This document shows positions 7,341-15,766 of a DNA stretch of 64,000 nucleotides, one piece after another. Position numbers and translations under genes: made by a program. The notes beneath the pieces were generated by a model. That model was not told the origin of the DNA and ran no database searches. It saw only the letters and a program-made list of their open reading frames with translations. The DNA comes from VRUE01 sp963725085 (GTDB lineage: Bacteria > Actinomycetota > Thermoleophilia > Solirubrobacterales > 70-9), in assembly GCA_963725085.1 (NCBI GenBank), contig CAVRXM010000001.1, positions 1,170,623 to 1,234,622 on the forward strand, given 5' to 3'. Within the stretch, counting starts at the first letter, position 1, and every line of letters begins with the position of its first letter.

Positions 7341-8944
7341 TCAGCAGCGCCGGTAGAGGATCCAGGAGTCGTTGGCGACGGGGACCCGGTGGAAACCGGG
7401 GGGACCGTCGAGGTGAACCGCGTCGGGTCGTTCGGGTCGAGGATGAAGTTGTGGATCACGAACGGCGAGGCCGGTTCGAGGAAGTAGCCGTGCCGCGGCT
7501 GGCGCTGCTCCGAGGAGCTGACGATCCGGCTCGGCCGGACCTTCAGATCGAAGGCGAGGCGGGGAACCGCACGGTGGTTGGGGACCGAGATCGGCAGGCA
7601 GAGCGGTTCGAAGGCGCTCGACTCGGCGAGGTCGTTGAGGTCCGACTCGATCTCGCCCTGGTTGGTGAGGTCGGTATCGACCCGGTGCAGCAGGTCGTAC
7701 TGGTTCGGCCCCCAGACGACGAACATCAGCGCGACGAACGCGGCGAAGGCCTGCCAGGGCCGCCGCCAGCGGTGGCCGGGCTCGAGCAGCCGCCAGCCGA
7801 GCAGGCCGAGCGCGGCGAACACCGCCAGGATCGCGGCGGCGAGCATCGTGTAGCGGGGGATGATCGCGAGCCCCGACACGGCGAGGACCGCGAAGGCGCC
7901 GAGGGCGAGGACAGCGGCGGCCACCCCGATCCCGGAGCGGCGCCGCAGCAGGGCCCAGCCGAGAACGATCCCCCCCGCGGCGCCGACCATCCCCGGCCAC
8001 TGCAGGACCTCGCCGAGCCGGCGCGGCCCATAGAGGACGAGATCGACCGGGCCGGTCTGGCGTTCGAGGGTTTCGACCGTGTCGCGGGTGCCCGTGAACG
8101 AGTAGGTCGGGCTGCCGGCGGTGATCCAGTCGAACAGCGCCCAGCCGACCGGCGCGGCCAGGGCGAGGGCGAGGAGTCCCAGGCCGCTGGGGGAGAGGAG
8201 GTTGTCCCTCGCCCGGACAAGTGCCGGTCTAATCAGACCGGCACTTTGAGTATCCGCCCGTTCGATGGACAACCTCCCCTCCTCCGCGGGCGTCGCCGTC
8301 CCCGCCCCATCCCCGCCAGCCGGCTCGCCCGAGCCCGGCGGGCCGGTCGTTAGGAGCAGATATGCGAGGTAGGCGAGCGAGAAGAGCCAGGCCTCGGGAC
8401 GGAGCAGGCCGGCGAGGGCGAGGAGCGAGAGGACCGGCCAGCCCGCCCGGGGCCGGCGGGTCTCGATCACGAGCGCACCGAGGACCAGCGCGATGTAGGG
8501 AAGGTCGACGTAGGCGCGGAGCCCGTTCGAGAGGTAGGGCGCGCGGGTGAGGACGATGAGGGCGGCGACGGCGCCGATCGGGCGGTCGAACCAGAGCGAG
8601 CCGAGGCGGTAGACGAGGTAGCCGACGAGGCCGAGGGAGACGTAGGCGATCACGATCGTCAGGTCGATCGAGCCGTCGCCGAGCGGGGTCGTGAGGAGCC
8701 CGAACAGCTCCGCCAGGGGGTGCGGGGTGGGGGGCAGCGCGGCGCCGGTGTCGGGACTCATCCCTTCGGCCATTTCCCGGCCCCAGAGGAGGGCGTAGAT
8801 CGTGTCGTAGTTGGGGAACCCGAGCGGGAAGAGCAGCAGCAGCACCGCCCCGACGCCGGCGACCCAGCCGGCCGGCGCGAGCCATCCTTTCGCCCCCGAT
8901 TTCACCGGCGCACCGTACAGGGACCGGTGGGGCCGCAGATACAC
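7341..8944 (-). CDS. Polytopic membrane glycosyltransferase-like protein, frame break at 7398-7403
   Basis: The product is a multi-pass membrane protein of about 535 residues with a GT39/ArnT-like layout: a first helix GVGAVLLLLFPLGFPNYDT, many further helices and a C-terminal extracytoplasmic domain. The reading frame breaks in a run of six G (plus strand 7398-7403); adding one G restores a continuous end TVPPGFHRVPVANDSWILYR and a stop at 7341, three bases from alsD. The uncorrected frame would overrun alsD by 200 bases. A GTG at 8905 is a plausible start that leaves room for a promoter with dnaX. A hydrophilic loop near residues 205-255 is encoded by palindromic DNA (8189-8286). Acceptor and donor are unknown. 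Confidence 0.72.
8189..8286. repeat. Nested palindromic element inside the glycosyltransferase gene
   Basis: The outer arms are near-complementary stretches around GAGGTTGTCC (left) and GGACAACCTC (right). Inside is a perfect hairpin of 12 base pairs, AAGTGCCGGTCT, loop AATC, AGACCGGCACTT (8219-8246). The element keeps the host reading frame open and encodes a low-complexity loop between membrane helices. The AGGTTGTC/GACAACCT ends recur in the intergenic element at 34999-35064. Confidence 0.75.
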
Positions 8945-8952
8945 TGGACCCG

Positions 8953-10747
8953 ATGGCCTCCCCCGGCGACTCGACCTCCCTCTACCGACGCCATCGCCCC
9001 GGCTCCTTCGACGAGGTGGTCGGCCAGCGGCACGTCGTCCGCACCCTGCGCAACGCGGTCGAGCAGGGCAAGGTCCACCACGCCTACCTCTTCGTCGGCT
9101 CGCGCGGGACCGGTAAGACCTCGATGGCGAAGATCCTCGCCCGCTCGCTCAACTGCGAGCGGGGCGGCCCGACGGTCACCCCCTGCGGCGAATGCGAATC
9201 GTGCGTGACGATCGCCGCCGGAACCTCGATCGACGTGATCGAGATGGACGCCGCCTCGAACCGTTCGGTCGATGACATCCGCGACCTCCGCGAGCGGGTC
9301 GCCTACGCGCCGGCCGGCGGACACCACAAGGTCTACATCCTCGACGAGGCCCACATGCTGACCAAGGAGGCCTGGAACGCCTTCCTCAAGACGCTCGAGG
9401 AGCCGCCGCCGAACACCGTCTTCGTCCTCGCCACGACCGAGGCCCACCGCGTGATGCCGACGATCGCCGACCGCTGCCAGCGGTTCGACTTCCAGCGCCC
9501 CTCGCTCGAGCAGATCTCCGAGGTGCTCGAACGGGTCGGCGCCGCGGAGGGATTCGAGATCGAGGAGGGCGCGGTGGCGATGATCGCCCGCTCCGCCTCC
9601 GGCAGCTTTCGCGAGGCGCTCGGCACGCTCGACCAGCTGGTCGCCTTCGGCGGCGAGAAGGTCGGGCTCGACGAGGTGCTCGAGCTGCTCGGCGCCGCCG
9701 ACGCCGAGCTTCTGTTCGCCGCCGTCGACGCGGTCGCCGCCGAGGACCCACGGGCCGTCCTGGTCGAGGTCGAGAAGATGGCGCGCTCGGGCCGCGACCC
9801 GGCCCAGTTCGCCCGCGACCTGCTCGGCCACCTCCGCCACCTCCTCGTCACCCAGACCGTCGGCGAGGTCCCCAACACCTTCGTCGTCACCGCCACCGAC
9901 GCAAACCGACTCGCGGCCCAATCTGACGCGGTCGGCGCCGCGACGCTGGTCCGCACGATCGACGAGCTGGCCGCCGCGCTGACCGCCGTCCGCGAGGGCG
10001 ACGACGCGCGAATGGCGGTGGAGATCGCACTCTTGAAAGCCGCCCGTCCCGACCTCGACCCGTCGACGGAGGGGCTCTTGCGACGGATCGAGCGGCTTGA
10101 ACAAATGTCAGGGTCCGGCGAGCCCCGGCCGGCGGGTCCTGTCGTGCCGGAGGGGTCCTCGTCCTCGCAGGCTGCGGGCAAGGACCCCACCGCCACGCCA
10201 CCCGCCGGAGGGGCCCCACCGGAGGCCGCTGGCGTCGCAGACGCCTCGCCGACCCGAAATCCGCTGCCTGCGTCGCCGACCCGGGGGCGTCTGCCGCGGG
10301 TGGTGGCGGAGGAGGGGGGGTGAGGACGTCCTCGCCCGCAGACCCCTCCTCCAGCTCCGACAGGACCCGCGGCGCGAGACCGCCTTGTCGCTCGAAGAGA
10401 TTCAGCGGGTCTGGCCGGCGGTGCTCGACCACCTGCTGAAGTCGGCGCCGGCGCTGGCGGCGACCTTCGAGGGGGCGAGGCCGGTGGGGTTGGACGGCGA
10501 GGGCCTTCGGATCGGCTTTCCCGCGAACGCCACCTTCAACAAACGAAAGGCCGAGGCTCCCGACAAGCGCGACCAGCTGGTCGAGGCGTTGGACTCGGTG
10601 ACGGGTCAGCGGCTGCAGCTCCATTACGTCCTCCTCGACGGAGCGGAGGGCGAGGAGGAGGCCGAGCCGGCCGCCGAGGAGGCGGTCGATCACGAGGCCC
10701 TGGTCGAGAGGCTGAAGAGCGAGTTCGACGCGGAGGAGGTCGGCTGA
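8953..10747 (+). CDS. dnaX: DNA polymerase III gamma/tau subunit; tau end in another frame
   Basis: The first frame (8953-10323, 456 aa) is a clamp-loader ATPase: LYRRHRPGSFDEVVGQ, Walker A GSRGTGKTS near residue 50, zinc cysteines CERGGPTVTPCGECESC, Walker B ILDEAH and the SRC-region ADRCQRFDF. It stops right after a run of seven G at 10314-10320. Skipping one G continues through an Ala/Pro-rich linker into LSLEEIQRVWPAVLDHLLKS and LRIGFPANATFNKRKAE, the C-terminal tau domain, ending at 10747. So gamma and tau parts exist but in different frames, as expected either from slippage-type recoding or from one miscalled base. The gene starts the dnaX-ybaB-recR operon and overlaps ybaB. Confidence 0.9.
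10152..10188. repeat. Hairpin in the dnaX linker
   Basis: Arms GGGGTCCT and AGGACCCC enclose a partly paired interior, all inside the low-complexity linker between the ATPase body and the tau domain. Further G/C-rich arms follow up to the seven-G run at 10314-10320, so the whole linker looks built from palindromic DNA. Such a structure upstream of the frame break could also be a recoding stimulator. Confidence 0.45.
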
Positions 10748-11088
10748 TGGCGCGAGGAGGTCCGGGCGGCTTCGACGTGAACGCCCTGATGAAACAGGCT
10801 CAGCAGATGCAGCAGCAGATGCTCGAGGCGCAGGAGCAGCTCAAAGATGAGGTCGTCGAGGCCAGCGCCGGAGGCGGGATGGTCAAGGTCAAGATGGGCG
10901 GCGACCTCACCCTGCGAGAGATCCGGATCGACCCCGAGGCAATCGACCCGGAGGAGTCGGAGATGCTCGCCGACATGGTCCAGGCCGCGGTCAACGAGGC
11001 GCTGCGGGCCGCCCAGGACCTGGCCGGCTCGAAGATGGGCGGCATCACGGGCGGGCTCGGCGGCGGCATGGGCCTTCCAGGAACTTGA
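10747..11088 (+). CDS. ybaB: YbaB/EbfC nucleoid-associated protein
   Basis: A 113-residue protein with the helix-strand core of the family: FDVNALMKQAQQMQQQMLEA, VEASAGGGMVKVKMGG, then IDPEESEMLADMVQAAVNEA. Family members are dimeric DNA-binding proteins of the nucleoid. The C-terminal tail is Gly-rich. The start overlaps the dnaX stop (TGATG) and the stop overlaps the recR start (TTGA), so all three are translationally linked, the conserved arrangement in many bacteria. Confidence 0.95.
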   Translation: MARGGPGGFDVNALMKQAQQMQQQMLEAQEQLKDEVVEASAGGGMVKVKMGGDLTLREIRIDPEAIDPEESEMLADMVQAAVNEALRAAQDLAGSKMGGITGGLGGGMGLPGT

Positions 11089-11684
11089 ACGGCGAGGGGC
11101 CGGCGCCCCTTTCCCGGCTGGTGGCCGAGCTCTCGCGGCTGCCCGGGATCGGCCAGCGCACCGCCCAGCGTCTCGCCTTCCACATCCTTCGCGCCCCCGA
11201 TGAGGAGACGACGGCGCTGGCGACGGCGATCCGCGAGGTGAAGGAGAAGGTCGGGCTCTGCGAGCGCTGCTTCAATCTCGCCGAGGGCCCGCTCTGCCGG
11301 ATCTGCACCGATTCCTCGCGTGACCAGACGGTCATCTGCGTGGTCGAGGAGCCCGCCGACGTGATCCCGATCGAGCGGACCCACGAGTACCGCGGCCTCT
11401 ACCACGTCCTCGGCGGGGCCCTCTCGCCGATCGACGGGGTCGACGCCGACGACCTCAAGATCGCCGAGCTCGTGCGCAGGGTCGAGGCCGGCGGTGTCGA
11501 GGAGGTGCTGGTCGCGACGAACCCGACGACGACGGGTGAGGCCACCGCCCTCCACATAGCCGAGCTGCTGCGCGGCTCGGCGCGGGTCACCCGGCTCGCG
11601 AGCGGCCTCCCGGTCGGGGCCGACCTCGAGCACGCCGACGAGGTGACGCTCGGCAAGGCCCTGGCGGGCCGCCGCAGCCTCTGA
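11085..11684 (+). CDS. recR: Recombination protein RecR
   Basis: The product is 199 residues, the normal length. It has the helix-hairpin-helix LSRLPGIGQRTAQRLAFHIL near residue 17, a C4 zinc finger CERCFNLAEGPLCRIC near 58, and a Toprim domain starting VICVVEEPADVIPIE with HVLGGALSPIDG. RecR acts with RecF/RecO at gaps and stalled forks. The TTG at 11085 is the only start that gives the full N-terminus; it overlaps the ybaB stop. Confidence 0.96.
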   Translation: MNGEGPAPLSRLVAELSRLPGIGQRTAQRLAFHILRAPDEETTALATAIREVKEKVGLCERCFNLAEGPLCRICTDSSRDQTVICVVEEPADVIPIERTHEYRGLYHVLGGALSPIDGVDADDLKIAELVRRVEAGGVEEVLVATNPTTTGEATALHIAELLRGSARVTRLASGLPVGADLEHADEVTLGKALAGRRSL

Positions 11685-11792
11685 GCGCGGTCCACCTGCT
11701 CTGTGTGGACGAACGTCCGTGGACGTGTATCAACCCAAAATTCGCGGGTCCAGCCCTTGCTTGCGTCCGGTGGTTCCGGAACAGTTGCTGCC

Positions 11793-12492
11793 GTGGAGGC
11801 CGGCAAATCCAGCAGGAGCGGGGAACCGGTTCGTCAGCTCGCGCGCGAGGTGTCGTCGATGCAGGTCAGGCTCCTCGCCAAACTCGAGCAAGAGCTCGAG
11901 CAGGGTGACGTCGAGACCTTCGCTGCGGCGGCCCGAGACATCGCCGAGGCGTTCGGATCCGTGGCCGCGATCCGCCATCGGCGCAGTCGCCGATGTCGCT
12001 GACGAGCGGGAGCCGGCCGCCGAGCCGCCGCCCCAGATGCGGCGCCGGCTCGACCAGCTGCTCGAGATGCACCGGCGCTACGGACACCCCTTCGGGATGC
12101 TGGTGATCGACGTCGAGGGGCCGGGCACCCGGGACAACGGCGCGGGGGCCGCGCGAGAAACCGCCCTGACCGTCGTCGCCGCGGCGCTTCGGGACAGCAT
12201 CCGCCTCGTCGACGAGTCCTTCCGGATCGAGGACGACGGGATCTGCGTGCTCGCCCCGAACCAGGAAACGATCGGCGGGGTGCAGATGGCCGAGCGCCTG
12301 CTCGCCCTGCTCGACCAGCTCGAGGATCTCGGCGGCGCCAGCATCGGGATCTCGGCCGGGGTCGTCGCCTGCCCGGATCACGGTGCCGATGCCGACTCGC
12401 TTCTGAAAGAGGCCGACGAGGCGATGTGGCGGGCGCGGGCGGTCGGCCAGCCGGTCGGGGTCGGCTCGCTGCGGGCTCTGCAAGATCACTGA
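11793..12492 (+). CDS. Degenerate GGDEF-domain protein, frame break near 11985
   Basis: The first frame (GTG 11793) reads through a helical region, VRQLAREVSSMQVRLLAKLE then VETFAAAARDIAEAFGSVAA, and needs one base skipped at GATCCGCCA near 11982 to continue with a GGDEF-like domain: RRRLDQLLEMHRRYGHPFGM, VIDVEGPG, and ISAGVVACPDHGADADSLLK with EADEAMWRAR. The signature loop is IEDDGICVL where active diguanylate cyclases have GG(D/E)EF, so enzyme activity is doubtful; it may be a sensor or protein partner. It stands 64 bases before the MerR gene on the same strand. The exact start is uncertain. Confidence 0.68.
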
Positions 12493-12555
12493 CAGATCCC
12501 GGAAATCCGTCCATAACCAGCGTAAACCTGGTTTTTGGGTGGCAGAATCCTGTGC

Positions 12556-13395
12556 ATGGCGGGAATTCGAACCAATGCCGCAGCGGAGGTGCTCGGCGTC
12601 AGCCCGAACACGTTGCGCAGCTGGGAGCGCCGCTATGGCTTCCCGACGCCGAAGCGAACCGCGGGCAATCACCGCCACTACGAGCTGCTCGAGCTCCAGA
12701 CGCTGCGCGATGCGCTCGCCCAGACCGGCAACATCTCCTCCGCCGTCGAGCTGGCCCGCCAGCGCCAGGCCGAGCCGGCCAACGGCGATGGCCTGGTGGC
12801 GGCCTTCGAGAGCTTCGACGAGGCCGCCGCCGACCGCGCGATGGAGGAAAGCCTCGCGATCCGGCCGCTCGAGCGCACCGTCGAGGAGCTGCTGCTTCCA
12901 GGCGTCGACCGCCTCGCCGCCGACCCCGACCGCGGCGCCGAGCTCGAGTTCGCCGCGCGCTGGGCGATGAGCTGGCTGCACGGCGCCCGCCGCCTCGCCG
13001 CCGCCGCGTCACGGCCGGCGGGGATCCTCCTTCTCGACTCGAGCCAGGGCCAGGATGCCGAGGAGGTCCACGCGCAGGCGCTGGACCTGACACTTCGACG
13101 GGCCGGGTTCAGGGTCCTGATGCTCTCCGACGAGCTCGGGGAGGAGCGCCTGGAGCGGGCCCTCCGCGCCCTCGACCCGACGGCGATCGTGATCTGCGGC
13201 CCCGGCACCGACACCCCGGCGGCAGTGAAGCTCGTCCGGCGGGTCCGCGATTCGGGGTTCGACGCGCCGCTGTTCGGCTTCCGCGCCACCGGCCTGATCG
13301 GGGACGCAGTCCCGTCCGCCGGCGAGCGGCCGAGCGAAGTGACGGGGCTCCTGAACGCGGATCTCCGGCGCCGCGCCGCCGCGGCCTTCGCCTGA
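12556..13395 (+). CDS. MerR-family regulator with B12-binding-type fold
   Basis: A 279-residue protein. Residues 1-70 are a MerR winged helix: TNAAAEVLGVSPNTLRSWER, RYGFPTPKRTAGNHRHY. Residues 75-150 form a helical cap and 153-260 a Rossmann-like cobalamin-binding-type domain (AGILLLDSS, VLMLSDEL, AIVICGPG). The stretch E170-V-H172-A-Q-A matches the E-x-H-x-x-G cobalamin motif except for the last Gly, so the His ligand seen in CarH-type photoreceptors may be retained. Cofactor and targets are not known. The ATG at 12556 is preferred over the upstream in-frame start at 12535 because it begins the HTH at its normal place. Confidence 0.82.
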   Translation: MAGIRTNAAAEVLGVSPNTLRSWERRYGFPTPKRTAGNHRHYELLELQTLRDALAQTGNISSAVELARQRQAEPANGDGLVAAFESFDEAAADRAMEESLAIRPLERTVEELLLPGVDRLAADPDRGAELEFAARWAMSWLHGARRLAAAASRPAGILLLDSSQGQDAEEVHAQALDLTLRRAGFRVLMLSDELGEERLERALRALDPTAIVICGPGTDTPAAVKLVRRVRDSGFDAPLFGFRATGLIGDAVPSAGERPSEVTGLLNADLRRRAAAAFA

Positions 13396-13419
13396 GTCTC
13401 CGGTCAATCCCGGAGCCGA

Positions 13420-13462
13420 GGAAGGGAAGAGCCCCCGGGATGTGTCTCCGGGGGCTCCCTTC
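13420..13462. terminator. Bidirectional hairpin between MerR gene and pstS
   Basis: A stem pairs GGAAGGGA and GAGCCCCCGG with CCGGGGGCTCCCTTCC around a loop near 13440-13447. It lies between two convergent genes. There is no T-run, as often in high-GC actinobacteria. A smaller hairpin CTCCGG/CCGGAG precedes it at 13398-13415. Confidence 0.8.
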
Positions 13463-13476
13463 CGCTCGAGGGCCGG

Positions 13477-14499
13477 CTAGAGGCCGGCGAGGGACTTCTT
13501 GGCCGCTTCGAGGACGACTTTCGGCAGTGGCGCGAAGTCGAGCGCCGGGCCGTATTTCTGTCCCGTGGTCATCGCGTAGTTGATGAACGGTTCGAGTTCG
13601 CCCTTCTTCGGCGCACCGTGCGGAACGATGCAGTAGGTGAACGTCGAGATCGGATACGCGAGTGTGTACTTTTTCGGCGGATTGACGATGTGGAGTTCGT
13701 TAGTCGCCGGCACCTTCTTGACCATTTCCGCTGCGGCAGAGATGTTCTTCAGATTCGGGAAGGTGAACTTCTTGGCTTCGTTCTCAACGGCGGCGGCCCG
13801 AAGCTTGGCCGCGACCAGGTACGACGCCGAGATGTAGCCGATCGAACCCGGAGTCGCTTGAACGGACTGCGTGACGCCGAGATTGCCTTTGGCGCCCAGT
13901 CCTGCTGGGAAGCTGACCGTCGTCGAGTAGCCGATGTTGCCCTTCCAGTATTTGCTCACCTTCGAGAGGTAGTTGGTGAAGGCGTACGTGTCTCCTGAGC
14001 CGTCGCTGCGGTAGATCGGAGTGATCGCCATCCCCGGCAGGTGAACGTCCGGGTTGAGTTTCTTGATCTTCGCGTCATTCCACCGCGTGATACTGCCGAG
14101 GTAGATGCCGGCGATCACGCTCCCGTTTAGATTCAGTTTCTTTACCCCCGGGATGTTGTAACCGAGTCCCGTGGCGCTCAGGGCCCAGGGAATCTGCACG
14201 CAGCCGGCACAGGCGGTCGCCTGTTCCGGGGTCAGCGGCGCGTCCGAGGCGCCGAAGTCGACGGTGCGAGCCGTGATCTGAGCGATGCCGGCGCCGGAGC
14301 CCACCGCCCCGTAGGTGACTTTGACGGCACCGGCGGTGTTGGCTTCGAAGCCGTTCACCCAGTTGGCGAGCAGCGGGGCGACCAGAGTCGATCCGGCCCC
14401 TTTGATTTCAGCGGAAGCGGCAGCCGTCGAGATCGACGCCATGCTGCCCAGTGCTCCCACCATGGCGAGTGAGATACCTAGCAACCTGTTGCGAATCAA
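13477..14499 (-). CDS. pstS: Phosphate ABC transporter substrate-binding protein
   Basis: A 340-residue exported protein. The N-terminus is a Sec signal (NRLLGISLAMVGALGSMAS) ending at AAASA; no lipobox Cys is present, unlike many Gram-positive PstS. The mature part has IKGAGSTLVAPLLANWVNGF, VGSGAGIAQITARTVDFGAS and YRSDGSGDTYAFTNYLS, which form the phosphate-binding loops. It captures inorganic phosphate outside the membrane for PstCAB. It faces pstCAB across a 259-base region, so the transporter is divided into two divergent units under a probably shared control region. Confidence 0.95.
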   Translation of the reverse strand: MIRNRLLGISLAMVGALGSMASISTAAASAEIKGAGSTLVAPLLANWVNGFEANTAGAVKVTYGAVGSGAGIAQITARTVDFGASDAPLTPEQATACAGCVQIPWALSATGLGYNIPGVKKLNLNGSVIAGIYLGSITRWNDAKIKKLNPDVHLPGMAITPIYRSDGSGDTYAFTNYLSKVSKYWKGNIGYSTTVSFPAGLGAKGNLGVTQSVQATPGSIGYISASYLVAAKLRAAAVENEAKKFTFPNLKNISAAAEMVKKVPATNELHIVNPPKKYTLAYPISTFTYCIVPHGAPKKGELEPFINYAMTTGQKYGPALDFAPLPKVVLEAAKKSLAGL

Positions 14500-14591
14500 A
14501 AGCGATTCCTTTCGGCTCGTTATTGGTTTTGCGCCACAGGCATTGCTGGTACGCCTTGGCGCCCGCAGGATCGCGTCGCGATCATGCAGAG

Positions 14592-14714
14592 TTGTGTCAA
14601 TTGTGTGAAACTGCGACGTAGTTACAAAAACGCAACAACACTCAACCGATTGGTACTTGTTGACATGGTGTGAACGTCAGTACACACTTGTGTCAATTCT
14701 GTGAAAATTTGACG
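14592..14714. promoter_or_regulatory. PHO-box-like direct repeats between pstS and pstC
   Basis: Two 27-base copies start 96 bases apart: TTGTGTCAATTGTGTGAAAC at 14592 and TTGTGTCAATTCTGTGAAAA at 14688, both ending GACG. Inside each, an 11-base period is visible (GTGTCAATTCT then GTGAAAATTTG), the spacing used by PhoB/PhoP-type regulators. A half site TTGACATGGTGTGAACGTC lies between them. The region is AT-rich relative to its surroundings. Control by a phosphate response regulator is inference from position and pattern. Confidence 0.65.
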
Positions 14715-14758
14715 GGGGAGTGTGAAATGGAGGCGACGCTCCTCTACTCTGCGCGGCG

Positions 14759-15766
14759 ATGAGTACCGCGACCGCTCCGCTGCCCCAGGGCGAGGCCCCT
14801 CGCCGCCCGCCGCGTCGCCACGAAGTGCGCCGGAGCCTCGACCGGTTGGGAGACGGGCTTCTGGCCGGCATCTGTGGCCTCGCTGGCCTCGTTGGGATTG
14901 CGGTGCTGGTGCTGATCGGCTACGAAGTCCTCCACGGCGCGAGCCCGGCGATCTCCAGATACGGGGCCGGCTTCATCCTCGACACGATTTGGAAGCCGAA
15001 CCCCCCGTTCGAACAATTCGGCGCCGGCGTCGTGCTCTTCGGGACCCTGGTGAGCTCCTTCATCGCGCTCCTGCTCGGCGCTCCGATCGCGATCGCGATC
15101 GGGCTGTTCCTCAGCCTGCTGGCACCGAAAGCGGTCAGCGGGGTGATCTCGCCTCTGGTCGAGATGCTGGCTGCGATCCCGAGCGTGATCCTCGGGTTCT
15201 GGGGGCTGCTGATCCTCGCTCCCTTCGTCCATGCGCACATCGAGCCCTTCCTCCACGACAGGCTTGGTTTCATCCCGCTCTTCGGTCCGTCCCAGACCAC
15301 CGGAGCAAGCCTCTTCACCGCGAGCCTGATCCTGACGATCATGGTGGTGCCGATCATCGCCTCGATCTCGCGGGACCTCTTTCTCTCGGTCCCGCGCGAG
15401 CTGCAGGACGGCGCGGAAGCGCTCGGCGCCACTCGCTGGGAGGTCGTCCGTGGAGTGGTCCTGCCGAGCACTGCGTCGGGGGTCGCCGCCGCCTCGCTGC
15501 TCGGGCTCGGCCGGGCGCTGGGAGAGGCGATTGCCGTCGCTCAAGTGATCGGCGCCGGCACCGAAATCCACACCTCGCTGTTCCGCACGGGCGACACTCT
15601 CGCCGCCCGGATTGCGAATCAGTTCCCCGGGGCGATTACGCAGATGCACCAGGCCTCGCTCTACTACCTCGGCGTGATCCTGCTGGTGATCGGCCTGCTC
15701 GCTAACCTCGGCGCCGAGTTCATCGGCCGCCGCTTCGGCGTCGGCCAGAGCGGGATCGGGCGATGA
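14759..15766 (+). CDS. pstC: Phosphate ABC transporter permease PstC
   Basis: A 335-residue permease with a Pro/Arg-rich cytoplasmic N-terminus and about six helices. The inner-membrane coupling motif EALGATRWEVVRGVVLP near residue 220 is the EAA loop that docks on PstB, and PSVILGFWGLLIL and FTASLILTIMVVPIIASISR are typical of PstC. The ATG at 14759 follows the regulatory repeats. The stop overlaps pstA by four bases. Confidence 0.94.
   Translation: MSTATAPLPQGEAPRRPPRRHEVRRSLDRLGDGLLAGICGLAGLVGIAVLVLIGYEVLHGASPAISRYGAGFILDTIWKPNPPFEQFGAGVVLFGTLVSSFIALLLGAPIAIAIGLFLSLLAPKAVSGVISPLVEMLAAIPSVILGFWGLLILAPFVHAHIEPFLHDRLGFIPLFGPSQTTGASLFTASLILTIMVVPIIASISRDLFLSVPRELQDGAEALGATRWEVVRGVVLPSTASGVAAASLLGLGRALGEAIAVAQVIGAGTEIHTSLFRTGDTLAARIANQFPGAITQMHQASLYYLGVILLVIGLLANLGAEFIGRRFGVGQSGIGR

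Noticed and set aside
10290..10330. Classical minus-1 ribosomal slippery site in dnaX
   Set aside because: There is no A-AAA-AAG type heptamer, and a minus-1 shift would enter the wrong frame; the tau frame needs one base skipped.
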